Below are positions 1-17,063 of a stretch of DNA of 64,000 nt, one piece after another. The first letter of the stretch is position 1. Each line of letters opens with the position of its first letter. Position numbers and translations under genes: made by a program. Location: contig NC_053126.1 of NCBI RefSeq assembly GCF_010015445.1, forward strand, positions 20,340,669 to 20,404,668, read 5' to 3'. The DNA comes from Perca fluviatilis (taxonomy: Eukaryota; Chordata; Actinopteri; Perciformes; Percidae). The notes below the pieces were generated by a model. It was not told the origin of the DNA and made no database searches. It was given only the letters and a program-made list of their open reading frames with translations.

Positions 1-63
1 CCAACATGCAAGACTTGGTCACATAAAAACCTGCTGTGTCCACCCTCTGCTTTCCTTCCTCAG

Positions 64-3000
64 GAATCCATTACATTGGTGACCTGCTAGAACATAAGCC
101 TTTTCGCTGCATGCTGGACCATTTGACTAATGGACAGCTGCAGTGGGAACCTCTGGAGAATCCGTTCGACCAGGTAGTTATGGGACCTCCAGAAAATCGC
201 CGCCGGTATCCCATCTACAGCGGCAGGACCCGCTTCCCCGAGGAGCTGAAGAAGTGCTTCCCTGGAGAGGAGAAGGCCATTGATGAGTACTTGAAGCTGG
301 TCAAGGTAGGAACTTTAGCGTTACAGATTGTGATCAGTACAAAATATTGACTACCTGCAGATTCAATACAAAAACTTGTATTGGCATTCAAGGTTTAGAG
401 TCAAATATTTTTTCAGTGATAATCTAGCCACTTTTTCCTCTACTTATGTGCACAATCCCTTTTCCCTGGTGAACTGCATGTTTATAAACTGTCCTTTTTA
501 GCACAAAGAGGCTTCGTTATACAGATTTCTGTTGGTGTCATCACTGCTATTCTCCAAGGGCTCAAGGGTTGGTAAATCAAAGGTCAGAGTATTTGGCAAG
601 GCCTTTTATTAGCTGAGAATCGATATTTCAAAATTGTAACCAGACTGAGTTGCTACAGCGTTTTGCTTTGCCACACTGATAAAGGAATGTCACTTTCTTT
701 ATCTTTGTGGAGTCAATTTAGTGCATCTACACATATTTATTTATTTCATTTTCAACTTTATTATTATAACAAGCAGAAAGTAAATGCACAAAAAGGTTAA
801 AAAATGGAGAAATACATTAAAAGTTGAGTAAATAATAGGAGTAGATGGATTCATAATAGAGTTGCTTTATGATATATTTACATTCACTTTTCTGTTTCAC
901 TTTGGTTATGGGCCTAAGACATTCTTTTCGTTCTCTCACATGAAAAGAAAACTGTTTTTGTCTGTAGTTTCAATCTATTCTTCTATACTTTTATCTGTTT
1001 GTTCATTTTCCTGGGGAAGGTGCATCCTCACACAGACAGTTATACATTTCGTAGCTGTAACCAAAAGAAGATTTAATAAAAAAATAGCTTAATTAATGCA
1101 CTCACAGATGTTCTCGTCAAAACAATAAGTTTGCTCATAACAGAAACAAAACTACTTTGATTGCACTCGCGTTCAAGTGTCCGTCAGTCTATTGTAGCCA
1201 TCACCTGTGTGTCTTGTTTGTTCTGTCTCTAGAAAACCGGGCGGGGCGTTTGGCTCCTCGCTCTGCTAAAGACCTGCCCCGTCCCCGTGGCCAAGTTCCT
1301 GATCTACACCGGTCTGGTCAAACGTCTGTCCTTCTTCTTCAAAATGGCCTCCCGCAGCCTGACAGAAGTGGTGAACGAACTGACGGAGAACAAGGAACTC
1401 AGGGCCGTTTTCACATACATCTTTGGCACCTACGGTATGCCAAGCTGCAGTCCTGTTGGTGTAATCAATTTTATTTCTGCAGCATTCTGCTTATCGTTTT
1501 TTTGTTTCCTTCTCTGATCTGCAGGTAACATGCCAAAAGATGCCAGTTTTTCTATGCACAGCTTGCTAGTCAATCACTACCTGAATGGTGCCTGGTACCC
1601 AAAAGGCGGAGCCAGTGAAATTGCCTACCACATGATCCCCATCATTGAGAAGGCTGGTGGTGCTGTTCTAGTCCGAGCTCCAGTCAACCGCATCCTGTTC
1701 AATGACGCCAAGGAAGCGTATGGTGGGTGTGATTTCCTCAGTGCTCCTTTCCACAATCACATCATAAGGCTCCCACTGAGAAGAGATTCACTGCCTTTTG
1801 TTTTGTTTTTATGGTTTCAGGTGTGAGCGTCATGAAAGGCCAAGAGGAAATTCATATGCATGCCCCTATGGTCATCTCTAATGCTGGCATCTTCAACACC
1901 TACCAGAAGCTGCTGCCCAAAGAGCTCCAGGCCATGCCATGTAGGGAAGAAGTGCTGCAAGTAGTAGTTATTCGATTAACATCAATTTATTTTTTAATTT
2001 AATTAGTTAAAGCTATAGTGCGTAGTTTCTGTCTCCCCCATGAGGAATTCAAAGTAATGACAACAAAACTGTTGGCGCGTCCACATGATACAAGCCTTTC
2101 GTGATCGTGCACAGTCCCCCACCCCTCCTCCACGCAGTTGCTAGTAGCCTTGGAGGACACGGAGGATTAAAAAAACATGATGAACACTTCAGAAGAGGTA
2201 ATTATCTTCACTTGAGCTTCTGCGCGGTAAAGTCAACGGACGACACAATCTTCTGTACATAGCCATACTGCGAAATACAGAGTTTTGTGACTGATAGTCT
2301 AAATTAGCTTTGTAGTTTATTAATAGCAAAACGTTAACGCACTAAAGCTTTAACCCTTTAGTCTAGAAAATGCCCAGGTAACAACATGAAGTAGATTATT
2401 AATTTTTTTTTTTGTCAGACCAACAACCCAAAATTAAAGGTATTCAATTTACAGTGACATAAAATGGGGAAAAGCAGCAAATCTTCACACCAGAAAGGCT
2501 GAGGCTACCGATTGTTAAGCATTTTTTCTTGACTGACTGCAGAACAGCACTTGTTTCATTTTGTTTTTCATTAACTCAGGGCAATGACTCACACTTATAA
2601 ATGAAGTTTTCATGTTACTTTTATCTATGAGCTGTTGGTAAAGTTGTTCTGTATGCTGTGACACTCGTATCATGCAGCTATCCAGGAGCAGCTGAGTATG
2701 ATGAAGAACGGTGAAGGTGGCCTGAGTGTTTTTCTGGGTCTAAATGGAACCAAGGAGGAGCTAGCCCTGAAAGCAGACAACTACTGGATCTTTTCTGAGA
2801 ACAATTTGGATGAACTGTATGTTGTCCTGCATCTTGTATCTGTTATCACAATTCACATTTGAGTTACGGCCAAAATACAAACCTGGCTCCTGCTTTTATC
2901 TAGTTTAAAGGGCAGTCTTTATTTTGCTTTTGAGGGTTCATGCCACTTAAACTCTCACTCAACCTGCAAATCTCAAAATGCCTAAGTTCTTTAGTTCAAA

Positions 3001-5372
3001 ACTCTATACAGACTTAAATTTGCTCAATATAATATAATTTGTCTGAAAGAAACATGATTTGTGGAGATTTTTGTTTGTAAAAACACACTGAATAACTGCA
3101 ACTCGATGAGTTTTTGGTCCTATATTTTAATAGAAGATTACATTACATTTAGAAATGTACACTTAAAACATAATGTGTTTGCTTCAGTTATTTTGTATCT
3201 GTTTTCTTTTACAGGGTGGAAAACTATTTGAATGGAAAGAGGGAAGAGTCTGCTAAAAGTGTACCTTTCCTGTTCGTCGCATCTCCATCGGCTAAAGATC
3301 CGACCTGGGAGGAAAGATCACCAGGTACAGAAACTGTGATCTGATGCAGCATTTTCACTTTTACAGTGAACCTAAGTTAATGCATGAGTCGGAACAATTG
3401 TCAGAAAAGAAAACCCTTCTGACTCCAGAACAATGCGTAGTCATGTTGTTGTTGTTTGTTTAACTTTATTCTCCTTATTTTTTCTTCACATTAGGGAAAT
3501 CCACCTTGAGTCTGGTCAGTTTTGCCAAATACGAGTGGTTTGAGGAGTGGAAGGATGACAAAGTGACAAACCGAGCGCCTGACTACAAAGAGCTGAAACA
3601 GACGTTCATTGACTCTATTCTGGAGGTGGTTATGGATGTCTTCCCCAAGATAACCAGAGACAAGGTAACGTTACTTTGTCTCCATTGCCCTCTCACTGCT
3701 CATTAGCTTTGGATGCTGTATATTATGGAGATTTATTTATCACAAACGGTATTCTTGGGTAGGCTGGTCCTCTTTAACCTTCCGTAGGTTGGCACTCACT
3801 TATTTCCTGTATAACGCCATTCTTGGGTTCCAACCACCTCATCTATATAAATTCACCGAAAAATGTGGGAACATCTATGTCTTTTGTTCCCAGGACTCTT
3901 GACCGAACTGAACCAGGTAGAAGAGTTTTTATGTACGCTGCTCCCACTGCCTTTAACCTTCTGCAACAACATTTAAAACTACAAAATGTTGTCCCGCTCT
4001 GTGAGTTTAAATCAGTGATACAAAAAATCTGCTTTGGGGTACTTATGTTAAATATGTCTCATTAAATAATGTTATTATATTAGATTGGTCTTATTTATTT
4101 AATAGGATGTTTCTTGGATACAATTTGTTTTTATAAAAGTCTTATCATTATTCTTGTTTCAGATTTTTATAATCACATTTTGTTTCTGATTTCTTTGACA
4201 TTGTTTTGGCTTATTGGTTTTATGTTGCTTATAACGTATTATTGTTGCCTATCTTAAAGGAACACGCCGACTTATTGTGAATTTAGCTTATTCACCGTAA
4301 CCCCCAGAGTAAGACAAGTCGATACATACCCTTCTCATCTCCGTGCGTGCTGTAACGCTGTCTGACGGCTCCAGCATTAGCTTATCCCAGCACAGATCCT
4401 GCAGGTAACTGGTTCCAACTAGCCTACTGCTCCGAATTGTGACAAAATAACGCCAACATGTTCCTGTTTACATGTTGTGATTTGTAGAGTCACAGCGTGT
4501 ACAAAAAACAACGTAACATGAGACACAGCCATCTTCTATCCGTAAACAAACCGGGAACTATATTCTCAGACAGGCTTGCTGCGAGCATATCACTCCGCCC
4601 AAGTACTATATTCTTCCGCCTGAGAACCATTCACCTGCCTGTTCTGTTATGGGCTGATGCCGCTGGAGCCGTCAGACAGCCTTACAGCACGCACGGAGAT
4701 GAGAAGGGTATGTATCGACTTGTCTAACTCTGGGGGTTACGGTGAATAAGCTAAATTCCCAATAAGTCGGCGTGTTCCTTTTTAAGAGTTTTAATTTCAG
4801 GCAAACTTTCCTGTATCCTGATAATCAGACTCTGTCAATTCATATTTAAATCGCTGAACAAATGTGGGCGATCATACAAAAGTCTGAAACCAGGCTAGCT
4901 TTCCTGGTTTAATAGAAATATTTTGTATTCATATGCCTGTTTTTTGTGTGTGCAGATTGAGTACATTGATGCTGGCACCCCCATCACAAACACACACTAT
5001 ATCGGAGCCCCTAAAGGTGAAATCTACGGCGCCGATCATGGCATTGCCCGCTTCAGTCCTGAATTTAACGCTACAGTAAGACCTCAGACTCCGCTGAAGA
5101 ACCTCTATCTCACAGGTTCGATCATCTGCGCAGCATAATATAATATCCTCCAGACATGGATGTCATTCCTGACAGGACTTTAGAGTTTCATCTTAAGTAC
5201 ATTTTGTGTATTTTGTTTTGCAGGTCAGGATGTGTTTGTGTGTGGCTTTGCCGGCGCTCTTGCTGGAGCTCTCACCTGTGGCTCGGTTATTCTCAACCGC
5301 AACCTCCATCTGGATGCCATCGCCTTGGCAAAGAAAACTAAATTAATGAATGCTAAATTGAAAGGGGAGTAA
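64..5372 (+). CDS. retsat: Retinol saturase, 3' nine coding exons (5' end outside window)
   Basis: All-trans-retinol 13,14-reductase, an FAD/NAD-linked ER enzyme that saturates the 13-14 double bond of retinol. Exons read as 64-305, 1233-1434, 1525-1722, 1821-1940, 2678-2816, 3215-3324, 3495-3664, 4956-5115 and 5224-5372 (TAA stop). All junctions keep frame with AG/GT borders and give 496 residues, against about 610 for the whole family protein, so the N-terminal dinucleotide-binding exons lie upstream. Recognisable stretches are [52 protein letters not shown] and the C-terminal flavin-site-like [17 protein letters not shown]. The protein ends in a lysine-rich tail ([14 protein letters not shown]). 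No frameshift or stop is seen, so the gene looks intact. Teleosts can carry retsat paralogs and I cannot tell which one this is. The family call comes from remembered sequence. Confidence 0.93.
2006..2320. repeat. Probable dispersed teleost repeat fragment in a retsat intron
   Basis: The intron after exon 1940 contains TTAAAGCTATAGTGCGTAG followed by a C-rich stretch and GGAGGACACGGAGGATTAAA. I recognise this as a block common in fish genomes. A matching right terminal repeat is not visible, so it looks truncated. The assignment rests on memory of the family, not on structure in this window. Confidence 0.4.
3823..4250 (+). mobile_element. Non-LTR retrotransposon (LINE) 3' relic in a retsat intron
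   Basis: An open stretch reads [20 protein letters not shown] followed by [20 protein letters not shown]. This matches the usual C-terminal tail of fish LINE ORF2 proteins (pattern RTE.G.R.F.Y.AP..WN.LQ..LKL...PL..FK). A T-rich 3' UTR-like tail follows. It is a 5'-truncated copy with no catalytic residues. It lies in sense orientation with retsat and directly abuts the foldback element that starts at 4258. Confidence 0.65.
4258..4781. mobile_element. Foldback MITE with TTAA flanks in the last large retsat intron
   Basis: The first roughly 125 bases (from AGGAACACGCCGACTTATTG) recur in inverted form at the right end (to CGGCGTGTTCCT), with only scattered mismatches. TTAA flanks both sides (4254-4257 and 4782-4785), which fits TTAA-target DNA transposons such as piggyBac-like families. 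There is no transposase reading frame, so it is non-autonomous. In the retsat pre-mRNA it could form a hairpin with a stem of more than 100 bp. Confidence 0.8.
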
Positions 5373-5504
5373 CTGCCTTACAACATTCAGCTGAGTGACT
5401 GTTATATACTGTATCAGCACTTGAGCTTACATCTCACTCACAAAAAATGTCCTCTACATTTGGTAGATGAAATCTGGGAGTCTCTGTTGACTTATTTTTG
5501 CTAG

Positions 5505-5510
5505 AATAAA
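5505..5510 (+). promoter_or_regulatory. Poly(A) signal of retsat
   Basis: AATAAA lies about 130 bases after the retsat stop codon, the first canonical hexamer downstream of it. It implies a short 3' UTR of roughly 150 bases. Confidence 0.6.
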
Positions 5511-6330
5511 GCGGAAGGTTTTCCACACCAGCTTATACAGCCTGTGCCTATACTTTAAAATATGCATACCTACATTTATTCAATTTAAAATGTGTAATGT
5601 TTTTACGGTCAACCTACACTTATCAAAGCTAACATGACCTTGATGAACTGTTGATTTTTTAATGCTTTTTTAAACCAAATGTTGAAATTCGTATGCAGCT
5701 TGCTTTGTACTAATTCATTTCCAGTTAACATTAACTTGTTGCCTGAGGTGTGTTTGGTTTGCAGTCTGTAACATGTTTCCAAAGTTTCCTCCCTTTTTAA
5801 CATTAAAGGGTACAAACAATGATTTGGTTGCAGTTTGGTCTTTTGCTTTGGGCTTGGTATTTTTCAAAATATTTCTTCTCTGCGGAAGAGGATTAGGGCC
5901 ACATGAAAAATGTATTTGTCTTCTGAATTTAAAATCAAATTCTGAATCAGAATTCAGGTTGAAGTCAGACTTGTCATACAAGTTCCATTTGGTGACACAA
6001 TAAATTTAAAATTCTGAGAATAAAATCAGAATTCTGACTTTATTCTCAGAACTATACATTTTTCACGTCAATATGAAAATAAATAAATATAAATATCCTA
6101 TCAGTATATTTAAACTGGTAATAACTGAGATATAAACTAAACATTTGTTCACTGACTTTTTGTGGCCCATTAACTGCAAAGCTCAGCTATTATGTTATTA
6201 AAACCTGGCCTGATTTATCTTGCATAGAAACCACGCAAACGCGACTTTTATAAATATGTTTATGTGCACTCAGTAAATTGCCTGCATTGATAGCAGCAGG
6301 GGACAGTGTACAAGAAGTGGGCTTACATTT
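5511..6330. other. retsat-cdk21 intergenic spacer
   Basis: AT-rich spacer between the retsat poly(A) signal and the presumed cdk21 leader. Short reading frames on both strands have no recognisable protein content. A small palindromic stretch of TCTGAATC/GAATTC-like words lies around 5935-6050. I see no gene here. Confidence 0.5.
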
Positions 6331-6752
6331 TGAGCTTTCTGATTAGTTGGCGAATAAAAGGGGTGTGATTTTCTTATTTTTCTGATGCTGTTTGCAGTTA
6401 TGCAGCGACATTTTCCTGCAGGCAACGGCATGGAGGGGAAAGTTCGGTCGGCAGTCTGAGGTAAAGTAAAAACACCCGATTGTGTACAAACAAGCACAAT
6501 TAAACATTTGTCAATTGCGTCAAAACATTGTTATTGCAGGTGGTTTGAGGCTGTGCTCTGTGACAGGTGGTAATTACCTGCTAGCTAACCTCAAAACCTC
6601 AATTCACTCAGAGCCCCGGCGTTAGCTAGCTTACTCTTTGACTGAAATGTAAGTGTTGAAAGCCGGTAAATACGACGAGATATTTAACTTTTGCTAAAAT
6701 AGACCTTTTATCTTCAAATTTCAGGTTAATTTTGTCCTGAATCTGGAAGACC
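6330..6752 (+). promoter_or_regulatory. Presumed cdk21 promoter and 5' leader
   Basis: The ATG at 6753 follows a good splice acceptor (TTTCAG at 6719-6724), so the leader appears to be split. A possible upstream leader exon ends near 6460 (GTCTGAG followed by GTAAAG). TTGGCGAA near 6348 resembles an E2F-type site, which would suit a cell-cycle kinase, but that is only a motif match. The transcription start is not determined. Confidence 0.35.
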
Positions 6753-12503
<5,751 letters not shown>

Positions 12504-13790
12504 AGCTTTTGGAAGACGAACGTCCACTCCTTCTGCTTCTCTACTGTCAGCTTAAAATATCAGTTCACCGGCATCATGAAAACGTGGTCAGGTTTGAGGA
12601 AACAAATTTTTTGAACATCAGTGTATAAAAAACACTTTATGCCTGACTTGTAGAACATAACTGTGATGGAACATAACACTTAACACAGAGAAATATATTT
12701 AGTATTTGATAAACCGAAAATGATGCACTTTTGAAGGATTGCTCTGTTTAATTTACTTACAATTTGACCAGCCTTCATATAAACGGAGTAAAAGTATGTT
12801 GTTCTTTGAAGAAAAAAATATTTGATAGTACACTGTCTATTTCCACAAAACGCAGTGCTACTTTGTTGTTGTTGAGAGTATTAAAAATAAGGATTTTGTT
12901 TTGCTGTAAACTACTGACGACACTATTATGAGCACCTTTAAGTTGACGAGTTTGTTGTTTCACCAAAGCTTTTTTTGTTCTCAACTTGTACAGTATATGA
13001 AGATCTTTATTTTTGTTATTTGGATTGTATTTATGGTGTAGTCAGAGGGAATAGATTACACCTGTATTTATGTTTGTATTGACAGACTGTACAAGATATT
13101 TTTTTTATGAGTTGCACTGTTCATTCAAGAAGCATTTCTATAAACAATTGTCTCTGAAACCCGTCTCTTGAATGCAACACCATCGAAAATCGATACATCC
13201 AGGTAGATTAGAAGATCTTTTTTTCTCTTGCAACTGTAGCCTACAGTCTAAACAGAAGGGGGCAGTGCTGAAACAGTTATGGAAGAACCAGTAGTATAAT
13301 GGGTCCTCACATTGCCCACAGTTGCAAAACTTCAGTTGCAAATATTTGCTCCCCACTTGAACGGGTGTTAGCCAAATTACTAAACATTTCCCCACTCATT
13401 TCTAGTGGTTTGTGGCTTTGCAGACAGTTTTGATTTAATTCTATGTGCCGAGGATGTAAGATGTGAGATAAATAAATGTTGAAGCAGGAGACAAAAGAGA
13501 GATGGAACATGGAACAGGCAGACATATTAATAAATAAGTAACATTTAAAAGTACTTTTGAAATACTTTTCTTCGTCCTTTACTGATAGAATAACTAAATA
13601 TAATTATTAATTCGACTATATTTAATATTATGTATATATACAGGGCCACACGTTTGGGTAAAAGGTGGGTCTTGGTTGAAATTGTGCTTTAGTGTTGCAA
13701 ATTATTCAACAAATTCGCAAAAATTACCACAAAACAATTTACGTTAAGTGAACTTTGGGATTTTGGAGCTTCTCCTGTGAACGCCACAGC
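12504..13790. other. cdk21 3' flank
   Basis: AT-rich sequence that should include the cdk21 3' UTR. No convincing poly(A) signal follows the stop closely; candidate AATAAA hexamers occur at 13471 and 13529. I see no further exon or structured element. Confidence 0.4.
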
Positions 13791-14023
13791 TCGACGGGAC
13801 GGTTGCCATATTGGCGGCTGCTTCCTGGACAGTGGCAGGGCGTCCCTAGGTTTGAACATCTATTTATACTCTTCACCCTTTAATACGGAGAGAGCCCTCC
13901 GCAGCTGCGTGTGACTACATTTGGAGCGGCAGTCCGGTGGTGAAAGGCCAGTGGGGAGGGACCGCCGGTCTGGGGAAGGACAGTGGCATCACTCATGCCC
14001 ACTTCTCACGGCGCGCAGTGCAC
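13790..14023 (+). promoter_or_regulatory. svil-like promoter and non-coding first exon
   Basis: A locally GC- and CpG-richer block (GCTCGACGGGACGG, GGACCGCCGGTCTGGGG, CACGGCGCGCAGTG) ends in a strong splice donor, CAC followed by GTAAGT, at 14023/14024. The next exon with an acceptor is 16823, which carries the main start codon. The exact transcription start is not visible. GCCATATTGGCGGC near 13806 resembles a YY1-type site. An ATG at 13995 opens an upstream reading frame. Confidence 0.5.
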
Positions 14024-16822
14024 GTAAGTACTTTATTCTACATGAAATGTCTCTAATAAGGAATATACAGTCGAAAATGTAACTAGGCGCCAGCCAGGAC
14101 AGAGGTCTGAGTATTTTGTATCACGAGTCACTTATTATTTAATTACGATCACTCAACTGTTGGTGTTTGTTCTGTCTGATCTGCTGAAGATCGGGCAGTG
14201 AGTTGATCATGGAAGCTATGGTGTCCGGTCACTTTGTGAGCCTTGTGAGTTTTATGTAGTATTGTCTAAAAATGTTCCAAAGGCAGTGGTGCCAGAACAT
14301 TTACGTTTTACGCACAATTTACGCACGAATTACGCACGAACAAAAACCTTAAAATCTTAATACCTTATGTTTGTGTGTTACTGTTATATTTCCTAACGGA
14401 CTTAATTGTAGGGTTTGCATTTTTTTTTTATTCTTTATTTCTGCTCACTATGAAATACTGCAAATAAATTTAAAAGTACTTTGGTACGTTGAAGTATCTT
14501 TGTATGCTACTCTGTGTGTGGACATTAAATTGTGATTGTGATAGAATTTGAAATGTTCTCACCATCTATGATTTTCCCAATTCATTTTAAATAGGAGTTT
14601 GACATTATGGGTGGCTATTTATTGGACAACTTAAATCAAATGAATATTTAATGTAAAAACTGCCATCAGAGCAGCTGTTAATGTGCTACATCCTGCTGGG
14701 AGCTAACAAGTGGATTATAGTGGTTGCATGAGCAGAAAGCTGTTCTTACTCTCTGCCCTGCAGCCACATGCCTTTTAACGTAGAGATCAGGCAAAAGGAC
14801 AGTGCATGGCTGTGTAAACCCATATACTGCTACACATGTCATTTGTACTCAGATAGTCAGTGGAAATATGGAAAGGCCTCTGAGAATTTGTCCTTGAATT
14901 ATGGTGCTCTGTGGGGGGTTTCGTGCAGGTAGGCCAGCCAGGACAGGTGTAATTGGTTGGAGGATTAATCTTGGCTAGCCTTTTAATCGGGTTTACTCTG
15001 CTGCTGGACACAGGTCCTCTTGTTATGTCTGCACTTTGAGGGTAAACCAGTCTGGTAGCCTGCAGTAAACATACTGTATACCCAACACAGGTCTATAAGT
15101 GTGTGTTGAATGTGATATTGGAGTGTTTAAGAAATGTAATATGTTAAACTATGTGGAAGATTTGGATTTGTATCCTTAGCTTGGCACTAATGGCCTGGTG
15201 ATATTTTCATTAGAACATTATACCATTGTTAAAGTTCCCCTGTCTGAGTAGGTAGAGAATGGGTCCTGTGTACTCACACCAGCTTTATTTCAGAGCTAGT
15301 GTCAACTAGTGTCGCTGGATTAGAAGCCCATGATCCCTGTTGAGCCTCGATGGCTCTCCCCTCCAATCGACAATCCTCCCGCTTGTCACATGACTTAAGT
15401 TCTTTAAACAAGCGTGGCCACTTACTCCTGTTTTGCTAGCAAAAACATAAAGAAGTGTGGCGTCAGTCAGACTAGGCATTGCTTGTGGCTTGCCCTCTCT
15501 GGGTCTGGACAGGGAGGTGAGTTGTCCTGTTCTGGTTGTCTGACTGTTTTTTCAAAGCGCACATGCACGTGTTTTGGAGTGCCGAGACAGATGCACAGTA
15601 CACACATCTCTGAGCTTGTTGTCTTAAGTAGGGATCACTAAATCTTAACAGTTCAGCTCATTCAAGCTCTCTGTGGCATTGTCATTCTGGATCTACAATC
15701 TTCTTCTGGCAATGTCTGCAAATGTGGCCTTCAGTTTATTCAATGTGACATTATCTGTATATTTTGGGTGTTCCTGACAGATGAAAGAAAGATCTGACCA
15801 GGAGTTGTGCAGATTTTGACATTAATGCTCTACAATTTCTCCGTATTTCTTTCCAGCAGTCTAAGAGGAGCAGCAAACACGTTAAAATAAAAGTTGCATC
15901 TTTTATGCCTACTTTGTGAACTCTACTGCCACCAGAAGCATTCAGCCCTGCTGCAGATATATCTGTTGTACTAAGTCCGTGGCTCATGTCTCTTTGTTCT
16001 GGCTGCATTGTGCTTCCTGCATCAGGAATGCTGACATCCACAGTTTTGGAAAACACACAGACACATATGCAAACACACATTTATGTTTGTACATATTAGT
16101 CACTCATTTGTGAACTTATCCGATGCGTAGCTGCTATCTTTAAATGCAAATCGTGTCACATCAGCACTATTTATATGTGGCTTTCCACCTTTTGCTTTAT
16201 TGATGTTGTTTATTTAATTCCAGGCAACCATGATGTAGCAAACAGGGACTTTCTTTGGCTCATCTATGTGTTCGCATTGCCTGTGAGCATGTCATAATTC
16301 AGATAGGTCATTATATGTGTATTTAAATAAATTTGAATCCATAGCTAATCATTTTTTGACAGATAACATGCTCTGTATTGACACACAACAGTCAAACTGG
16401 CTGTGCAGCTTGTTGGATAACATTTGAACAAGAAGACTGACTTGTTCAGTTTAAGTTACATCCAGGGTTGTGGAATAGACCAGGAAACCTGCAGACTCAG
16501 TGCCACGGGGCCTGGACCCAGAGTTGAGCTGAGCTGCTGAGGTTTTGAGTTTCAGTGCAAGGAGAGATTCTTGCATGGCACTGCAGGCTGGTACAGGTCA
16601 TCTTACATGTACACTAGCAGGAGGAGAGAAGAGGATGCACTTTTAGAAGAATTAGTTAATGTATAATGAAGGTAGGCAATCAAAAAAAACATCAGTGTTG
16701 TCATAAACCTTTCAAGGAAGGTATGTGCAGACTTCTAAAGGACACATTAGTAATGTGCATGTGCTTTGTTAGCTTCTGACCTGTTTTTTAAAATTTTTTT
16801 TGCTTGCTTATTCCTCTTTCAG

Positions 16823-17063
16823 GAGCACTGTCTCACCCACCAAGGAACAGCTTGTTCTGCAGCCTCCGATTGGTGGACTCTCAGCAGAGAAAGTCTTTAG
16901 GTCCAATGGAATCTGAATTTTACTGGAGGAAAGTTTGGCTAACGTGTTTTGCCTTAGATGAAAAGTGGAGAACGAACAACCCATCTGCTTTCTATTCCTA
17001 AATGCTTTTCAATTATTCGAGGAGCAGATAATCGACTGAATCCTTCTGAGGGACACGGACACC
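16823..17063 (+). other. 5' UTR part of svil-like exon 2
   Basis: Acceptor CTTTCAG ends at 16822. The 241 bases before ATG 17064 are untranslated. If spliced to the donor at 14023, the upstream ATG at 13995 runs 40 codons into this exon and stops at 16914-16916, well before the main start. The main ATG context is GACACCATGG, a strong Kozak match. Confidence 0.55.

Noticed and set aside
5156..5341. 61-codon frame over retsat's last exon
   Set aside because: A shadow of the real exon 5224-5372, which reads [15 protein letters not shown] in a different frame.
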